A stretch of DNA of 64,000 bases, taken from Bacteroidaceae bacterium (lineage in GTDB: Bacteria > Bacteroidota > Bacteroidia > Bacteroidales > Bacteroidaceae). The notes under the pieces are model-generated. The model searched no databases. It worked only from the letters and a program-made list of their open reading frames with translations, and was not told the DNA's origin. The number at the start of each line of letters is the position of its first letter. The first letter of the stretch is position 1. This document shows positions 42,946-50,457 of this stretch, one piece after another. Location of the stretch: assembly GCA_017547385.1 (NCBI GenBank), contig JAFYPU010000001.1:1-64000 (forward strand), given 5' to 3'. The translations under genes were made by a program, and so were the position numbers.

Positions 42946-42953
42946 TACTTTTG
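42946..42953 (+). promoter_or_regulatory. -7 promoter box for the gene at 42991
   Basis: TACTTTTG, 37 nt before the ATG. Confidence 0.6.
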
Positions 42954-42990
42954 CCCTACATCTTTTGTTTAATACCCAACTATTTAATCT

Positions 42991-43389
42991 ATGAACAAAA
43001 ACATTTTCGCATTCTGCTTTCTTATCGCCACAAGCGGTATTCCGGGAAATTCGACCGAGGTAGATCCGATTGACAGCAGTCCAATCGTCAACTTACAAGG
43101 CCAACTCATCTGGCATCTGAACGATGATCCGAATAAAGATCTTATCCCTCGTACCACGTTCAACCTTCCGGTGACCACACAAAAAGATAGGAATATAGTT
43201 TTTACCACGACCAACAGTCTTTCCATTCCTTACTCTATCAGCCGGAACGACGAGCTAATAGAAAGAGGTACGCTTTTCTTATCTTCAACAGAAGAGAATG
43301 TTTTATCCTTGGAACATTTGGAAGATGGGAATTATACTATCACCATTGATATCTTTGGACAGAGATACTATGCTGATATTTTAATATAA
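42991..43389 (+). CDS. small exported protein, DUF3244-like
   Basis: 132 residues. Short signal peptide (IFAFCFLIATSGIPG). The body is a small beta-sandwich: strands around RNIVFTTTNSLSIPYSIS, ERGTLFLSS and DGNYTITIDIFGQRYYADILI, much like the DUF3244 family of small Prevotella/Bacteroides secreted proteins (recall, not searched). Starts the accessory stretch of exported unknowns. Has its own promoter. Confidence 0.65.
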   Translation: MNKNIFAFCFLIATSGIPGNSTEVDPIDSSPIVNLQGQLIWHLNDDPNKDLIPRTTFNLPVTTQKDRNIVFTTTNSLSIPYSISRNDELIERGTLFLSSTEENVLSLEHLEDGNYTITIDIFGQRYYADILI

Positions 43390-43600
43390 CGCACCCATTA
43401 AGTCTATCCTACGGATGAGGATTTGAGGTGGAATAAACATTGTAAGATGACACATTCTCCTAAAACAAGAAGTAAACAATTGTAAACAACCCACAAAATA
43501 AAACTTCACGGACACACTTGCAACCATCTGAAAACAAGAAAACTAAAAATTGGGTACTCAATTGTGTACTCGAATCTGAAAAGAACATTTAAGCAATCTC

Positions 43601-43608
43601 TAAATTTG
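43601..43608 (+). promoter_or_regulatory. -7 promoter box before the broken lipoprotein gene
   Basis: TAAATTTG, 39 nt before the ATG at 43648. An intact promoter suggests the interruption behind it is recent. The rest of 43390-43600 shows nothing clear. Confidence 0.5.
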
Positions 43609-43647
43609 CCATCACGAAACAACTTAAAAACTCTAAAACAAATTATT

Positions 43648-43833
43648 ATGACAAAGCATCTTCCCACTTTCTTATTTGTCCTTATTGGGTGAAGTGCCTT
43701 CTTTTTCTCTTGTGATGAGACACACATCCGATGTGATATTTCCGAAATTTCAGTAAACAAATACTATCCATGCAATCCAGCAGATTTAGTTTGGTATTAT
43801 TCAGCCATAGAAGAAGATGGTAGCGGATGGTAA
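43648..43833 (+). pseudogene. small lipoprotein gene interrupted by an in-frame TGA in the signal peptide
   Basis: From the ATG at 43648 the frame reads MTKHLPTFLFVLIG, then TGA at 43690-43692, then SAFFFSCDETHIRCD and on to a TAA at 43831-43833 (61 codons in total). Read through, the N-terminus is a perfect lipoprotein signal with lipobox FFSC; the stop falls inside the hydrophobic core, replacing perhaps a Trp (TGG). No ATG lies after the stop. The remaining 40 residues are short for a lipoprotein and end in WYYSAIEEDGSGW, so it may also be truncated at the 3' end. A sequencing error is possible. Confidence 0.6.
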
Positions 43834-43861
43834 CCCTTTCAAAATCAAAAATAGTAAAGCC

Positions 43862-44467
43862 ATGTTACAGAAAAACATTTTTCATATCATTCTTGTGTCT
43901 TTGGCCTTGATGACAACCTCATGCGCCAGTGAATATGAACCACCGGTATACCCCACCGTAGAAACAGAAGATGGGAACATCGTGAAGTATATTGAACAAG
44001 ACACCACCATCTGCCTACGCAAAGACTTTCCTCTCTTCAATGGAAACATCTCGCTTTCGGAGGTTGTCTGCGATTCGGTGGAAGGTTACAGGCGTTACGA
44101 AGAGCCTAAATACTGGGCAATGGCATACTTCATTGCGGATAGCAGTATTGACTTGCCACAAGGCAGATACCTCTACAAGGAAATCACCTACTTTCATCAT
44201 ATGCCGGCACGAGCCAACGAACGGATTAAACCCATCACTCCTTATTTCGGAAGAATGGGCATTCATCCCCGAAGTACTGCTGAGGATTGCCGTATCGGAT
44301 ATGAAGCCGACATAGTGAATGAGGCTGGATATGTTTGGGGAGAAACCAGAATTCTGCACATCAAATATGATGCAAACGGAAAACTTATTGACCTCTGGTG
44401 GCCATGCCATCCGGATAAACTTCGTTGGCACTTCACTTGGAAAGCCTGGATTGACCCTTGGGAATGA
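43862..44467 (+). CDS. lipoprotein of unknown function
   Basis: 201 residues from the ATG at 43862; lipoprotein signal LVSLALMTTSC. An earlier in-frame start at 43817 would overlap the broken gene and push the signal peptide inside. The mature protein is rich in Tyr and Trp, has no repeat and no motif I recognise; the segment KYWAMAYFIADSSIDLPQG and the end LRWHFTWKAWIDPWE are the most distinctive. Likely cotranscribed with the interrupted gene 28 bp upstream. Confidence 0.7.
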   Translation: MLQKNIFHIILVSLALMTTSCASEYEPPVYPTVETEDGNIVKYIEQDTTICLRKDFPLFNGNISLSEVVCDSVEGYRRYEEPKYWAMAYFIADSSIDLPQGRYLYKEITYFHHMPARANERIKPITPYFGRMGIHPRSTAEDCRIGYEADIVNEAGYVWGETRILHIKYDANGKLIDLWWPCHPDKLRWHFTWKAWIDPWE

Positions 44468-44609
44468 TCTGTTGCATCTACATGGAGAACGGTTTCAAGA
44501 TTATTTTTACGGACTCCCATAAAATAAGTTGTTAAATAGCTTGCTGCTTCAAAAAAAAAAAAAACAGATTTGCAGAAGTTTCTATATCAACCCTCTAAAC
44601 CGAAGCCCT

Positions 44610-45410
44610 ATGAAAAAGATTTTTACTCTCTTTGCCTTTGTGCTTCTTGCTGTAAGCATGCAGGCTCGTCCCTTTGTGGAAGAAGGAAAGACATGGTTCA
44701 TGGAAGAACGCAGTCCGCAAGCATCACTTTATCCCGAAGAGGGTATTCCCTCCAAATTCTATACCCTCAAAATAGAGGGCGACAGCCTCATCGGAGGCAC
44801 AAAGTGGAAACGAGTGTTCACCAACTACCATTCCACCGATGGAAGTTTTGCATTGATGGCACTTGTGCGTGAAGAGAATGGACGAGTTTATATGCTGCCT
44901 TTCAGCAACTCCGCAGAAGCCATCATGATTTACGACTTCGACATGGATGTGAATGAGAAAGTAATGGTAACTCTGCCGGAAAATGTCTCACCGATTTTAT
45001 GGGGTGCTCCGGCCTGTGATATGCATCAATATGAGATGTGTCTGACCAAGCGATACAGCGAAGCACGTTTGGGCCACGAACTTCTGATTAACGAAATGAG
45101 CCTTTTGATGGAGGGATACCATCAAGATTTTAACTACACATGGATTGACGGTGTGGGCAACCCCTACGGTCCTTTTTCGATGACACATCCTGAAGCTGTG
45201 GGTGCTTATTCGAAACAAGTCTTAAAGTGCACGGTGGGCGAGGAAGTGCTCTATGAAGTCCAAGCGTGGGACATCACCGGCATCGACACCATTACCCCAA
45301 CAGACAACAAATGTTCTGACACCATCCACGATTTGTCCGGACGCCGACTTCCCGGCATACCCAAAACGGGAATCTACATCCAAGGCGGTAAAAAGCATTG
45401 GGCAAAGTAG
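44610..45410 (+). CDS. secreted protein with T9SS-type tail, unknown function
   Basis: 266 residues from the ATG at 44610, signal peptide MKKIFTLFAFVLLAVSMQA. The middle (about 20-215) is a beta-rich domain starting RPFVEEGKTWFMEE, with no catalytic motif. The C-terminus (about 230-266) has TIHDLSGRRLPGIPKTGIY, the DxxGRR...GIY pattern of sorting tails. Probably surface-exposed or released. An upstream frame to 44529 includes an A-tract and is not a likely start. Confidence 0.75.
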   Translation: MKKIFTLFAFVLLAVSMQARPFVEEGKTWFMEERSPQASLYPEEGIPSKFYTLKIEGDSLIGGTKWKRVFTNYHSTDGSFALMALVREENGRVYMLPFSNSAEAIMIYDFDMDVNEKVMVTLPENVSPILWGAPACDMHQYEMCLTKRYSEARLGHELLINEMSLLMEGYHQDFNYTWIDGVGNPYGPFSMTHPEAVGAYSKQVLKCTVGEEVLYEVQAWDITGIDTITPTDNKCSDTIHDLSGRRLPGIPKTGIYIQGGKKHWAK

Positions 45411-45437
45411 CACAAGAACAACCAAAAATTTCCGAAA

Positions 45438-45469
45438 ACACAGGGGCGGCAGAGGTGTCGCCCCTGTGT
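45438..45469 (+). terminator. terminator-like hairpin
   Basis: 11-bp arms ACACAGGGGCG (45438-45448) and CGCCCCTGTGT (45459-45469). No T-run follows. Confidence 0.6.
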
Positions 45470-45697
45470 CGTAACATCATGAAGCGGAGGATTTCAATCC
45501 GAACTGGAAGACACCACAAAGGAGCTTGAGATTAAACGCTGATACTTGAAATGTTTGGAGCATCAAAGGAAAATAATCGACAAAACGCCACCACACCCAT
45601 GTATGCACCGATGCAGTATTTCTCCATAATTGGGTATAAACACAGGCAAACAGCCAAAAAACGATGGCACAATGCAGTTAGTTTCAAATTAAACCAA

Positions 45698-45705
45698 TAC
45701 CTTTG
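45698..45705 (+). promoter_or_regulatory. -7 promoter box for fadD
   Basis: TACCTTTG followed by CGATAAC; leader of about 80 nt. Confidence 0.6.
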
Positions 45706-45788
45706 CGATAACATGAGGGAGCATCGGCCGGATGCTTTGCCATTTTCAGACCTCCCCTCTTCTTAACCTGAAACAAAATGTAAGAGTT

Positions 45789-47621
45789 ATGCAAAACAAT
45801 GCGCATCTTTCAGTTCTGATACAAGAGCAAGCCAAACGCTACGGTGAACGTACGGCCTTGCAATACCGTGATTACGAAATCGGGAAATGGCTCCCCGTGT
45901 CATGGAACACCTTTTCCGAAAAAGCCACAGCCGTTTCGCACGCACTGCTTTCGTTAGGTGTGAAAGTGCAGGAGAATATCGCCATCTTCTCACAAAATAA
46001 GCCCGAATGCCTTTATACCGATTTCGGTGCCTATGGTGTGAGAGCCGTAACCATACCCTTTTATGCCACAAGCAGCGGAGCGCAAGTTTCATACATGATG
46101 AACGATGCTGCAGTTCGCATTCTTTTTGTCGGAGAACAGGCACAATATGACACTGCTTTCGGTGTGATTTCACTCTGCTCGCATTTGGAAAAAATCGTGA
46201 TCTTTGATCGCAATGTCAAAAAGAACAAACAAGACCACGTGTCCATGTATTTTGATGACTTTCTGCAACTTGGAAGTTCCAACCATGCCGAAGAGCGGGT
46301 GCACCGACAGGCTGAAGCAACCATGGACGACTTGGCCTGCATTCTCTACACCAGCGGTACCACAGGCAACAGCAAGGGAGTGATGCTGACTTGCGGAATG
46401 TTTCATGAAGCATTCCGTGTGCATGATTTAATGCTCGAACTGGACGAAAACGACATCACACTGAACTTTCTGCCGTTCACGCATGTATTTGAGCGTGCTT
46501 GGTCTTATCACTGCCTCACCGAAGGCGCACGTTTGGCCATCAACCTGCGACCGCTTGATGTGCAGAAGTCGATGCAGGAAGTGCATCCCACGTGTATGTG
46601 CTCCGTTCCCCGATTTTGGGAGAAAGTGTATCAGGCCGTGCTCGACAAGATGGAAAACGGCAGCCCCGTGTTGCGAAAACTCATCCGCGAAGCTTTGGAT
46701 GTCGGCGGCCGCTACTGGGAAGACTATAAGGCCAAAGGCATCACTCCACCGCTTGGTCTGAGCCTGAAGTTTGCCTTTTTCAATCGCACCGTTATCAAAC
46801 TGCTGCGCAAACAACTGGGTCTGGAGCGCGCCAACTTCTTCCCCACAGCCGGTGCTGCTGTTCCGCGTGAGGTGGAACGCTTCGTGCATGCCGCCGGTCT
46901 GAACATGAAAGTGGGTTATGGTCTGACCGAAAGCACGGCCACCGTGTCGTGCGACCGCGACGGACAAGTCATCACTCCGGGTTCGGTGGGCCGAGTAATC
47001 GATGGTTTGGAAATAAAAATCGGCGAAAACAATGAAGTGTTGCTTCGCGGCAAGACCATCACTCCGGGGTATTACAAACAAGAGAGTGCCACCCGTGAAG
47101 CCATCGATGCTGACGGTTGGTTTCACACCGGTGATGCCGGATACATCAAAGATGGAGAACTATTCCTCACGGAACGTATCAAGGACCTTTTCAAGACGAG
47201 CAACGGAAAATACATCGCTCCACAGATGATCGAGTCGAAGCTTGTAATCGATCGCTACATCGAACAGGCTGTTATCGTGGCCGATGAACGAAAGTTTGTC
47301 TCTGCATTGATTGTGCCCGACTACAAATTGTTGGAACGCTACGCCAACGAGCAAGGCATCATCGTGGGCAGTCGGGAAGTGTTATGCAAAGAACCGACCG
47401 TGCTCAAAATGTTGGCCGAGCGCATCGAAACCTTGCAACAAGACTTGGCCCACTACGAGAAAATCAAACGTTTTCTGTTGCTGACCGAGCCTTTCAGCAT
47501 TGAAAACGGCGAACTCACCAATACGCTCAAGGTGAAGCGGCGCGTGGTGTACCAACGATATGCCACTGAAATCGACAAAATCTATGCAGAAGCCGAAAAG
47601 GAGCACACCCCCAAGGCATGA
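45789..47621 (+). CDS. fadD: long-chain fatty acid-CoA ligase
   Basis: 610 residues from the ATG at 45789. AMP-binding motif YTSGTTGNSKGVML, the gate segment FLPFTHVFERAW, VGYGLTESTA, and the hinge DGWFHTGDAGYIKDGELFLTER followed by KDLFKTSNGKYIAP with the C-terminal catalytic Lys region. It activates fatty acids with ATP and CoA at the inner face of the membrane. This long form with an insertion (RKLIREALDVGGRYWEDYKA) belongs to the FAA1-like group. The symbol is by function; Bacteroidota have several paralogues. Confidence 0.92.
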   Translation: MQNNAHLSVLIQEQAKRYGERTALQYRDYEIGKWLPVSWNTFSEKATAVSHALLSLGVKVQENIAIFSQNKPECLYTDFGAYGVRAVTIPFYATSSGAQVSYMMNDAAVRILFVGEQAQYDTAFGVISLCSHLEKIVIFDRNVKKNKQDHVSMYFDDFLQLGSSNHAEERVHRQAEATMDDLACILYTSGTTGNSKGVMLTCGMFHEAFRVHDLMLELDENDITLNFLPFTHVFERAWSYHCLTEGARLAINLRPLDVQKSMQEVHPTCMCSVPRFWEKVYQAVLDKMENGSPVLRKLIREALDVGGRYWEDYKAKGITPPLGLSLKFAFFNRTVIKLLRKQLGLERANFFPTAGAAVPREVERFVHAAGLNMKVGYGLTESTATVSCDRDGQVITPGSVGRVIDGLEIKIGENNEVLLRGKTITPGYYKQESATREAIDADGWFHTGDAGYIKDGELFLTERIKDLFKTSNGKYIAPQMIESKLVIDRYIEQAVIVADERKFVSALIVPDYKLLERYANEQGIIVGSREVLCKEPTVLKMLAERIETLQQDLAHYEKIKRFLLLTEPFSIENGELTNTLKVKRRVVYQRYATEIDKIYAEAEKEHTPKA

Positions 47622-47690
47622 AAGGCACGAAAAAGGGCGTAGATAGCAGTTTTTTTGTACCTTCGCACCGAAAAAGAATTTTTAACACGC

Positions 47691-48812
47691 ATGATAACCA
47701 TTGAACAACTCAAGGCGGCAAAGGACCGCACAGAGGCCCTGCATCGCTACCTTGACATCGACGCAAAGACCATACAACTCGAAGAAGAGCAACTCCGCAC
47801 ACAGGATCCCGGATTCTGGGATGACGCCAAGCGTGCAGAGGAGCAAATGAAAAAGGTGAAAAGCCTGGAAAAATGGATTGTCGGCTATAAGGAAGTGAAA
47901 CTCCTGGTGGACGAATTGGAATTGGCTTTCGACTTCTACAAAGACGAAATGGTAACGGAGGAAGAGGTGGACGAAGCCTACGCCAAGACCATGGAAGCGC
48001 TGGAAGACCTTGAGCTGAAAAACATGCTGCGTCAGGAAGAAGACAGCATGGATGCCGTGCTCAAAATCAACTCCGGTGCCGGTGGCACAGAGAGTCAGGA
48101 CTGGGCTTCGATGCTCATGCGAATGTATATGCGCTATGCCGAAGCACAAGGTTACAAAGTTACTATCTCCAACCTGCAGGAAGGCGACGAAGCCGGCATC
48201 AAAACCGTCACGATGGAAATTGAAGGTGAAATGGCCTACGGATTTCTGAAGTCGGAAAACGGTGTGCATCGTCTGGTGCGCGTTTCGCCCTACAATGCAC
48301 AGGGCAAGCGAATGACCAGTTTCGCTTCCGTCTTTGTTACCCCCCTTGTGGACGACACCATCGAGGTTTACGTTGACCCGTCAAAGATCAGCTGGGACCT
48401 CTTCCGCTCCGGAGGAGCCGGCGGACAGAACGTGAACAAGGTGGAAACAGGCGTGCGTCTGCGTTATCAGTACAAAGACCCCGACACCGGCGAGGAAGAA
48501 GAAATCCTCATTGAGAACACAGAGAGCCGAAAGCAACTCGAAAATCGCGAAAACGCTATGCGATTGCTCCGCTCACAACTCTACGATCGCGCCTTGCAAA
48601 AGCGAAAAGCCGCACAAGCCAAAATTGAAGCCGGCAAGAAGAAAATCGAATGGGGAAGCCAGATCCGCAGCTACGTCTTTGACGACCGCCGCGTGAAAGA
48701 CCATCGCACAGGCCACCAAACCAGCGATGTGGGCGGTGTGATGGACGGAAAAATCGACGGATTCATCAAGGCTTATCTCATGGAGTTCTCCGGTGAAGAC
48801 ACCGAGGGATAA
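47691..48812 (+). CDS. prfB: peptide chain release factor 2
   Basis: 373 residues, one continuous frame. GGQ at 244-246 (peptide release). The stop-codon recognition tripeptide is SPY (199-201) where E. coli RF2 has SPF. Where most prfB genes carry the autoregulatory CTT-TGA frameshift site, this gene reads CTT GAC (47751-47756, Leu21-Asp22): the extra T is absent and no +1 shift is needed, so the classical autoregulation is lost. The start at 47691 gives the normal N-terminus MITIEQLKAAKDR; -7-like TACCTTCG lies just upstream. Confidence 0.96.
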   Translation: MITIEQLKAAKDRTEALHRYLDIDAKTIQLEEEQLRTQDPGFWDDAKRAEEQMKKVKSLEKWIVGYKEVKLLVDELELAFDFYKDEMVTEEEVDEAYAKTMEALEDLELKNMLRQEEDSMDAVLKINSGAGGTESQDWASMLMRMYMRYAEAQGYKVTISNLQEGDEAGIKTVTMEIEGEMAYGFLKSENGVHRLVRVSPYNAQGKRMTSFASVFVTPLVDDTIEVYVDPSKISWDLFRSGGAGGQNVNKVETGVRLRYQYKDPDTGEEEEILIENTESRKQLENRENAMRLLRSQLYDRALQKRKAAQAKIEAGKKKIEWGSQIRSYVFDDRRVKDHRTGHQTSDVGGVMDGKIDGFIKAYLMEFSGEDTEG

Positions 48813-48870
48813 CAAACACCAAGCCCCATCAAAAAGAAACGAACATTAACCTTATAAAATCTTATCAACT

Positions 48871-49017
48871 ATGAGCAAAAAACATAAAGCCAAAGCCAAG
48901 GCTCGCAGTGAGCGCGAAGCACGCCAAGCACGCCGTGTGGTAAACGGAATTTTCATCGGATTGATAGCCGCCATGGTGGTGGCACTTCTGTGCTACTACG
49001 TTGCAGCCGGAGCTTAA
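48871..49017 (+). CDS. 48-residue basic single-pass membrane protein
   Basis: Small frame: a very basic N-terminus (MSKKHKAKAKARSEREARQA, then RR) and one membrane helix (about 26-45, GIFIGLIAAMVVALLCYYVA). Positive residues before the helix put the N-terminus in the cytoplasm. It lies 58 bp after prfB and ends 5 bp before the CYTH gene, in the same direction; coupling to the next start supports it being real. Unknown function. Confidence 0.65.
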   Translation: MSKKHKAKAKARSEREARQARRVVNGIFIGLIAAMVVALLCYYVAAGA

Positions 49018-49022
49018 GACAC

Positions 49023-49514
49023 ATGAGCATCGAAATAGAACGTAAGTTTTTGGTGAATGGCGACTACAAAAGTGTCGCCATTTCTCATACCCGCATCATC
49101 CAAGGATACATCTGCAGCCAGCGCGGACGGACGGTGCGTGTTCGCATCCGCGACCGACAAGGTTACCTCACCATCAAGGGGCCTTCGATGTCCGGCGGGT
49201 TGTCGCGCTACGAATTCGAAAAAGAAATCACACTCGACGAAGCCCTCTCCCTGCTACGCATCTGCGAACCGGGCATCATCGATAAGGTGCGTTGGCTCGT
49301 ACCGATGGGAAAACACACCTTCGAAGTGGATGAATTCTTCGGCGAAAACGAGGGTTTGGTGATGGCCGAGGTGGAGCTTTCGGACGAAAACGAAGCCTAC
49401 GAACGCCCTCCTTTCCTCGGACGTGAAGTAACTGGCGACCGACGCTTCTATAACTCATGCCTCCGCATTCATCCTTTCAAAGAGTGGAAAGAAGAACTTT
49501 CTTCTGAAACTTAA
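49023..49514 (+). CDS. CYTH-domain protein (adenylate cyclase/triphosphatase-like)
   Basis: 163 residues, starting MSIEIERKFLV with the CYTH signature ExExK (EIERK). Alternating charged strands follow (RTVRVRIRD, YLTIKGP, RYEFEKEI, TFEVDEFFG, AEVELS) forming the triphosphate tunnel. Single-domain bacterial CYTH proteins of this kind are usually inorganic triphosphatases; nothing here indicates cyclase activity. The ATG at 49023 sits 5 bp after the small membrane protein gene. Confidence 0.9.
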   Translation: MSIEIERKFLVNGDYKSVAISHTRIIQGYICSQRGRTVRVRIRDRQGYLTIKGPSMSGGLSRYEFEKEITLDEALSLLRICEPGIIDKVRWLVPMGKHTFEVDEFFGENEGLVMAEVELSDENEAYERPPFLGREVTGDRRFYNSCLRIHPFKEWKEELSSET

Positions 49515-49534
49515 ATACGCATCTGCCATGGGCA

Positions 49535-49598
49535 TAAATCTACACGGCGTTTAAAAATTTCTACGCGGCTTCCGGAAATTTCTAAACGCCGTGTAGTT
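49535..49598. repeat. palindromic intergenic element, divergent copy F
   Basis: Outer arms CTACACGGCGTTTA and TAAACGCCGTGTAG enclose a variant core (AAAATTTCTACGCGGCTTCC). The AAATCTAC-GGCGTTTA frame matches the other copies but the core differs. Downstream of the CYTH gene; ends in a T-run, so it may terminate that unit. Confidence 0.65.
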
Positions 49599-49749
49599 TT
49601 TTTGTGCGGGCACGGCCACAACTGAAGAAAGAAGAGAAAAATCACACCAATAAACCTTGCAATTTGTTAGCAAATATGCACATTTCCTAAAAAATACCAT
49701 TTTATTACACGCAAAAAGGAAATTTTTGCATACTTTTCATTCAAGAACG

Positions 49750-49757
49750 TATATTTG
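49750..49757 (+). promoter_or_regulatory. -7 promoter box for the giant-protein operon
   Basis: TATATTTG, 24 nt before the ATG at 49782; a second weaker candidate is near 49732. Confidence 0.6.
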
Positions 49758-49781
49758 TGCCAAAATCCTTATTTGAATAAT

Positions 49782-50441
49782 ATGAAAACTCATCTACTGA
49801 CTGCATTGCTTTGGGGAATAATGTGTGCAATTCCCATGCAAGCTTCATCTCATCTCATCTCGTTTCCATTCTTTATCAAGGACACGGGCCGGTCTGAACG
49901 AAAGTATGAACCATGCGACCCCTACAAGTATCAAAGCAACATGACTATGATTGCCATCGTGCAACAACAAGGTGCGGTGGTTCCCGATTGTGAGGTTGCC
50001 GTATTCGATAGCAGTGGAGAATGCCGTGCCAGCAGTTTCTCAACACCGGCAGACAATCATCGGGTATATCTTACCATACAAGGTGAAGGCGGTGGCGAAC
50101 CACTCACGTTCCGAGTGGTTTACCAAGGAACAGAAGGAACGATTGATGTCGCTGCAGCTGAAACCTATACCTACAACAGCGATGCCATGGCCGGAACATT
50201 GTCAACTCCCTTTGTGCTAACCATTCCGACCGAAACCACCGGTTTGCACAAGATTTCAAGCACAACCGTCAATGTTTGCTCCACACAGGGTGGGTTGGAA
50301 CTCAAGGCAACACAAGCCTCTGATGTGCGAATCTGCTCATCATCCGGCAGAGTATACATAATACATGTAACAAATCGGGAAACAGTATCACTGCCTGCCG
50401 GAATATATATAGTGAACAATAAAAAATATGTAGTGAAATAA
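49782..50441 (+). CDS. secreted protein sharing a module with the C-terminus of the 3280-residue protein
   Basis: 219 residues from the ATG at 49782; signal peptide of about 21 residues (MQAS end). The main domain (about 45-150) begins YQSNMTMIAIVQQQG and includes VYLTIQGEGGGEPLTFRVVY. It aligns by eye with residues about 3108-3205 of the next gene (YPSNMNIIALVKNG ... FITVQGQGSGVMLNIVVE). A sorting-type tail ends it (VRICSSSGRVYIIH ... LPAGIYIVNNKK). It lies 16 bp before the giant gene and is almost certainly in the same transcript, so the two products may assemble or share a ligand. Confidence 0.78.
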   Translation: MKTHLLTALLWGIMCAIPMQASSHLISFPFFIKDTGRSERKYEPCDPYKYQSNMTMIAIVQQQGAVVPDCEVAVFDSSGECRASSFSTPADNHRVYLTIQGEGGGEPLTFRVVYQGTEGTIDVAAAETYTYNSDAMAGTLSTPFVLTIPTETTGLHKISSTTVNVCSTQGGLELKATQASDVRICSSSGRVYIIHVTNRETVSLPAGIYIVNNKKYVVK

Positions 50442-50457
50442 CTAAACACAAAACTAT

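Larger units (their letters stand above)
42242..42990. other. 749-bp intergenic region
   Basis: Contains the GTGACAG/CTGTCAC cluster (42458-42550), a stray -7 box TATATTTG at 42770-42777 with no clear gene behind it, and the promoter TACTTTTG (42946-42953) of the next gene. Short open frames exist but show no signal peptide or family feature. Confidence 0.5.
45411..45788. other. intergenic region before fadD
   Basis: Holds a terminator-like hairpin (45438-45469) and the fadD promoter (45698-45705). No gene is seen in 45470-45690. Confidence 0.55.

Noticed and set aside
43690-43692. Selenocysteine or other recoding at the in-frame TGA
   Set aside because: The codon lies in a signal-peptide core, no selenoprotein family fits, and no downstream recoding hairpin is seen; nonsense mutation or error is simpler.
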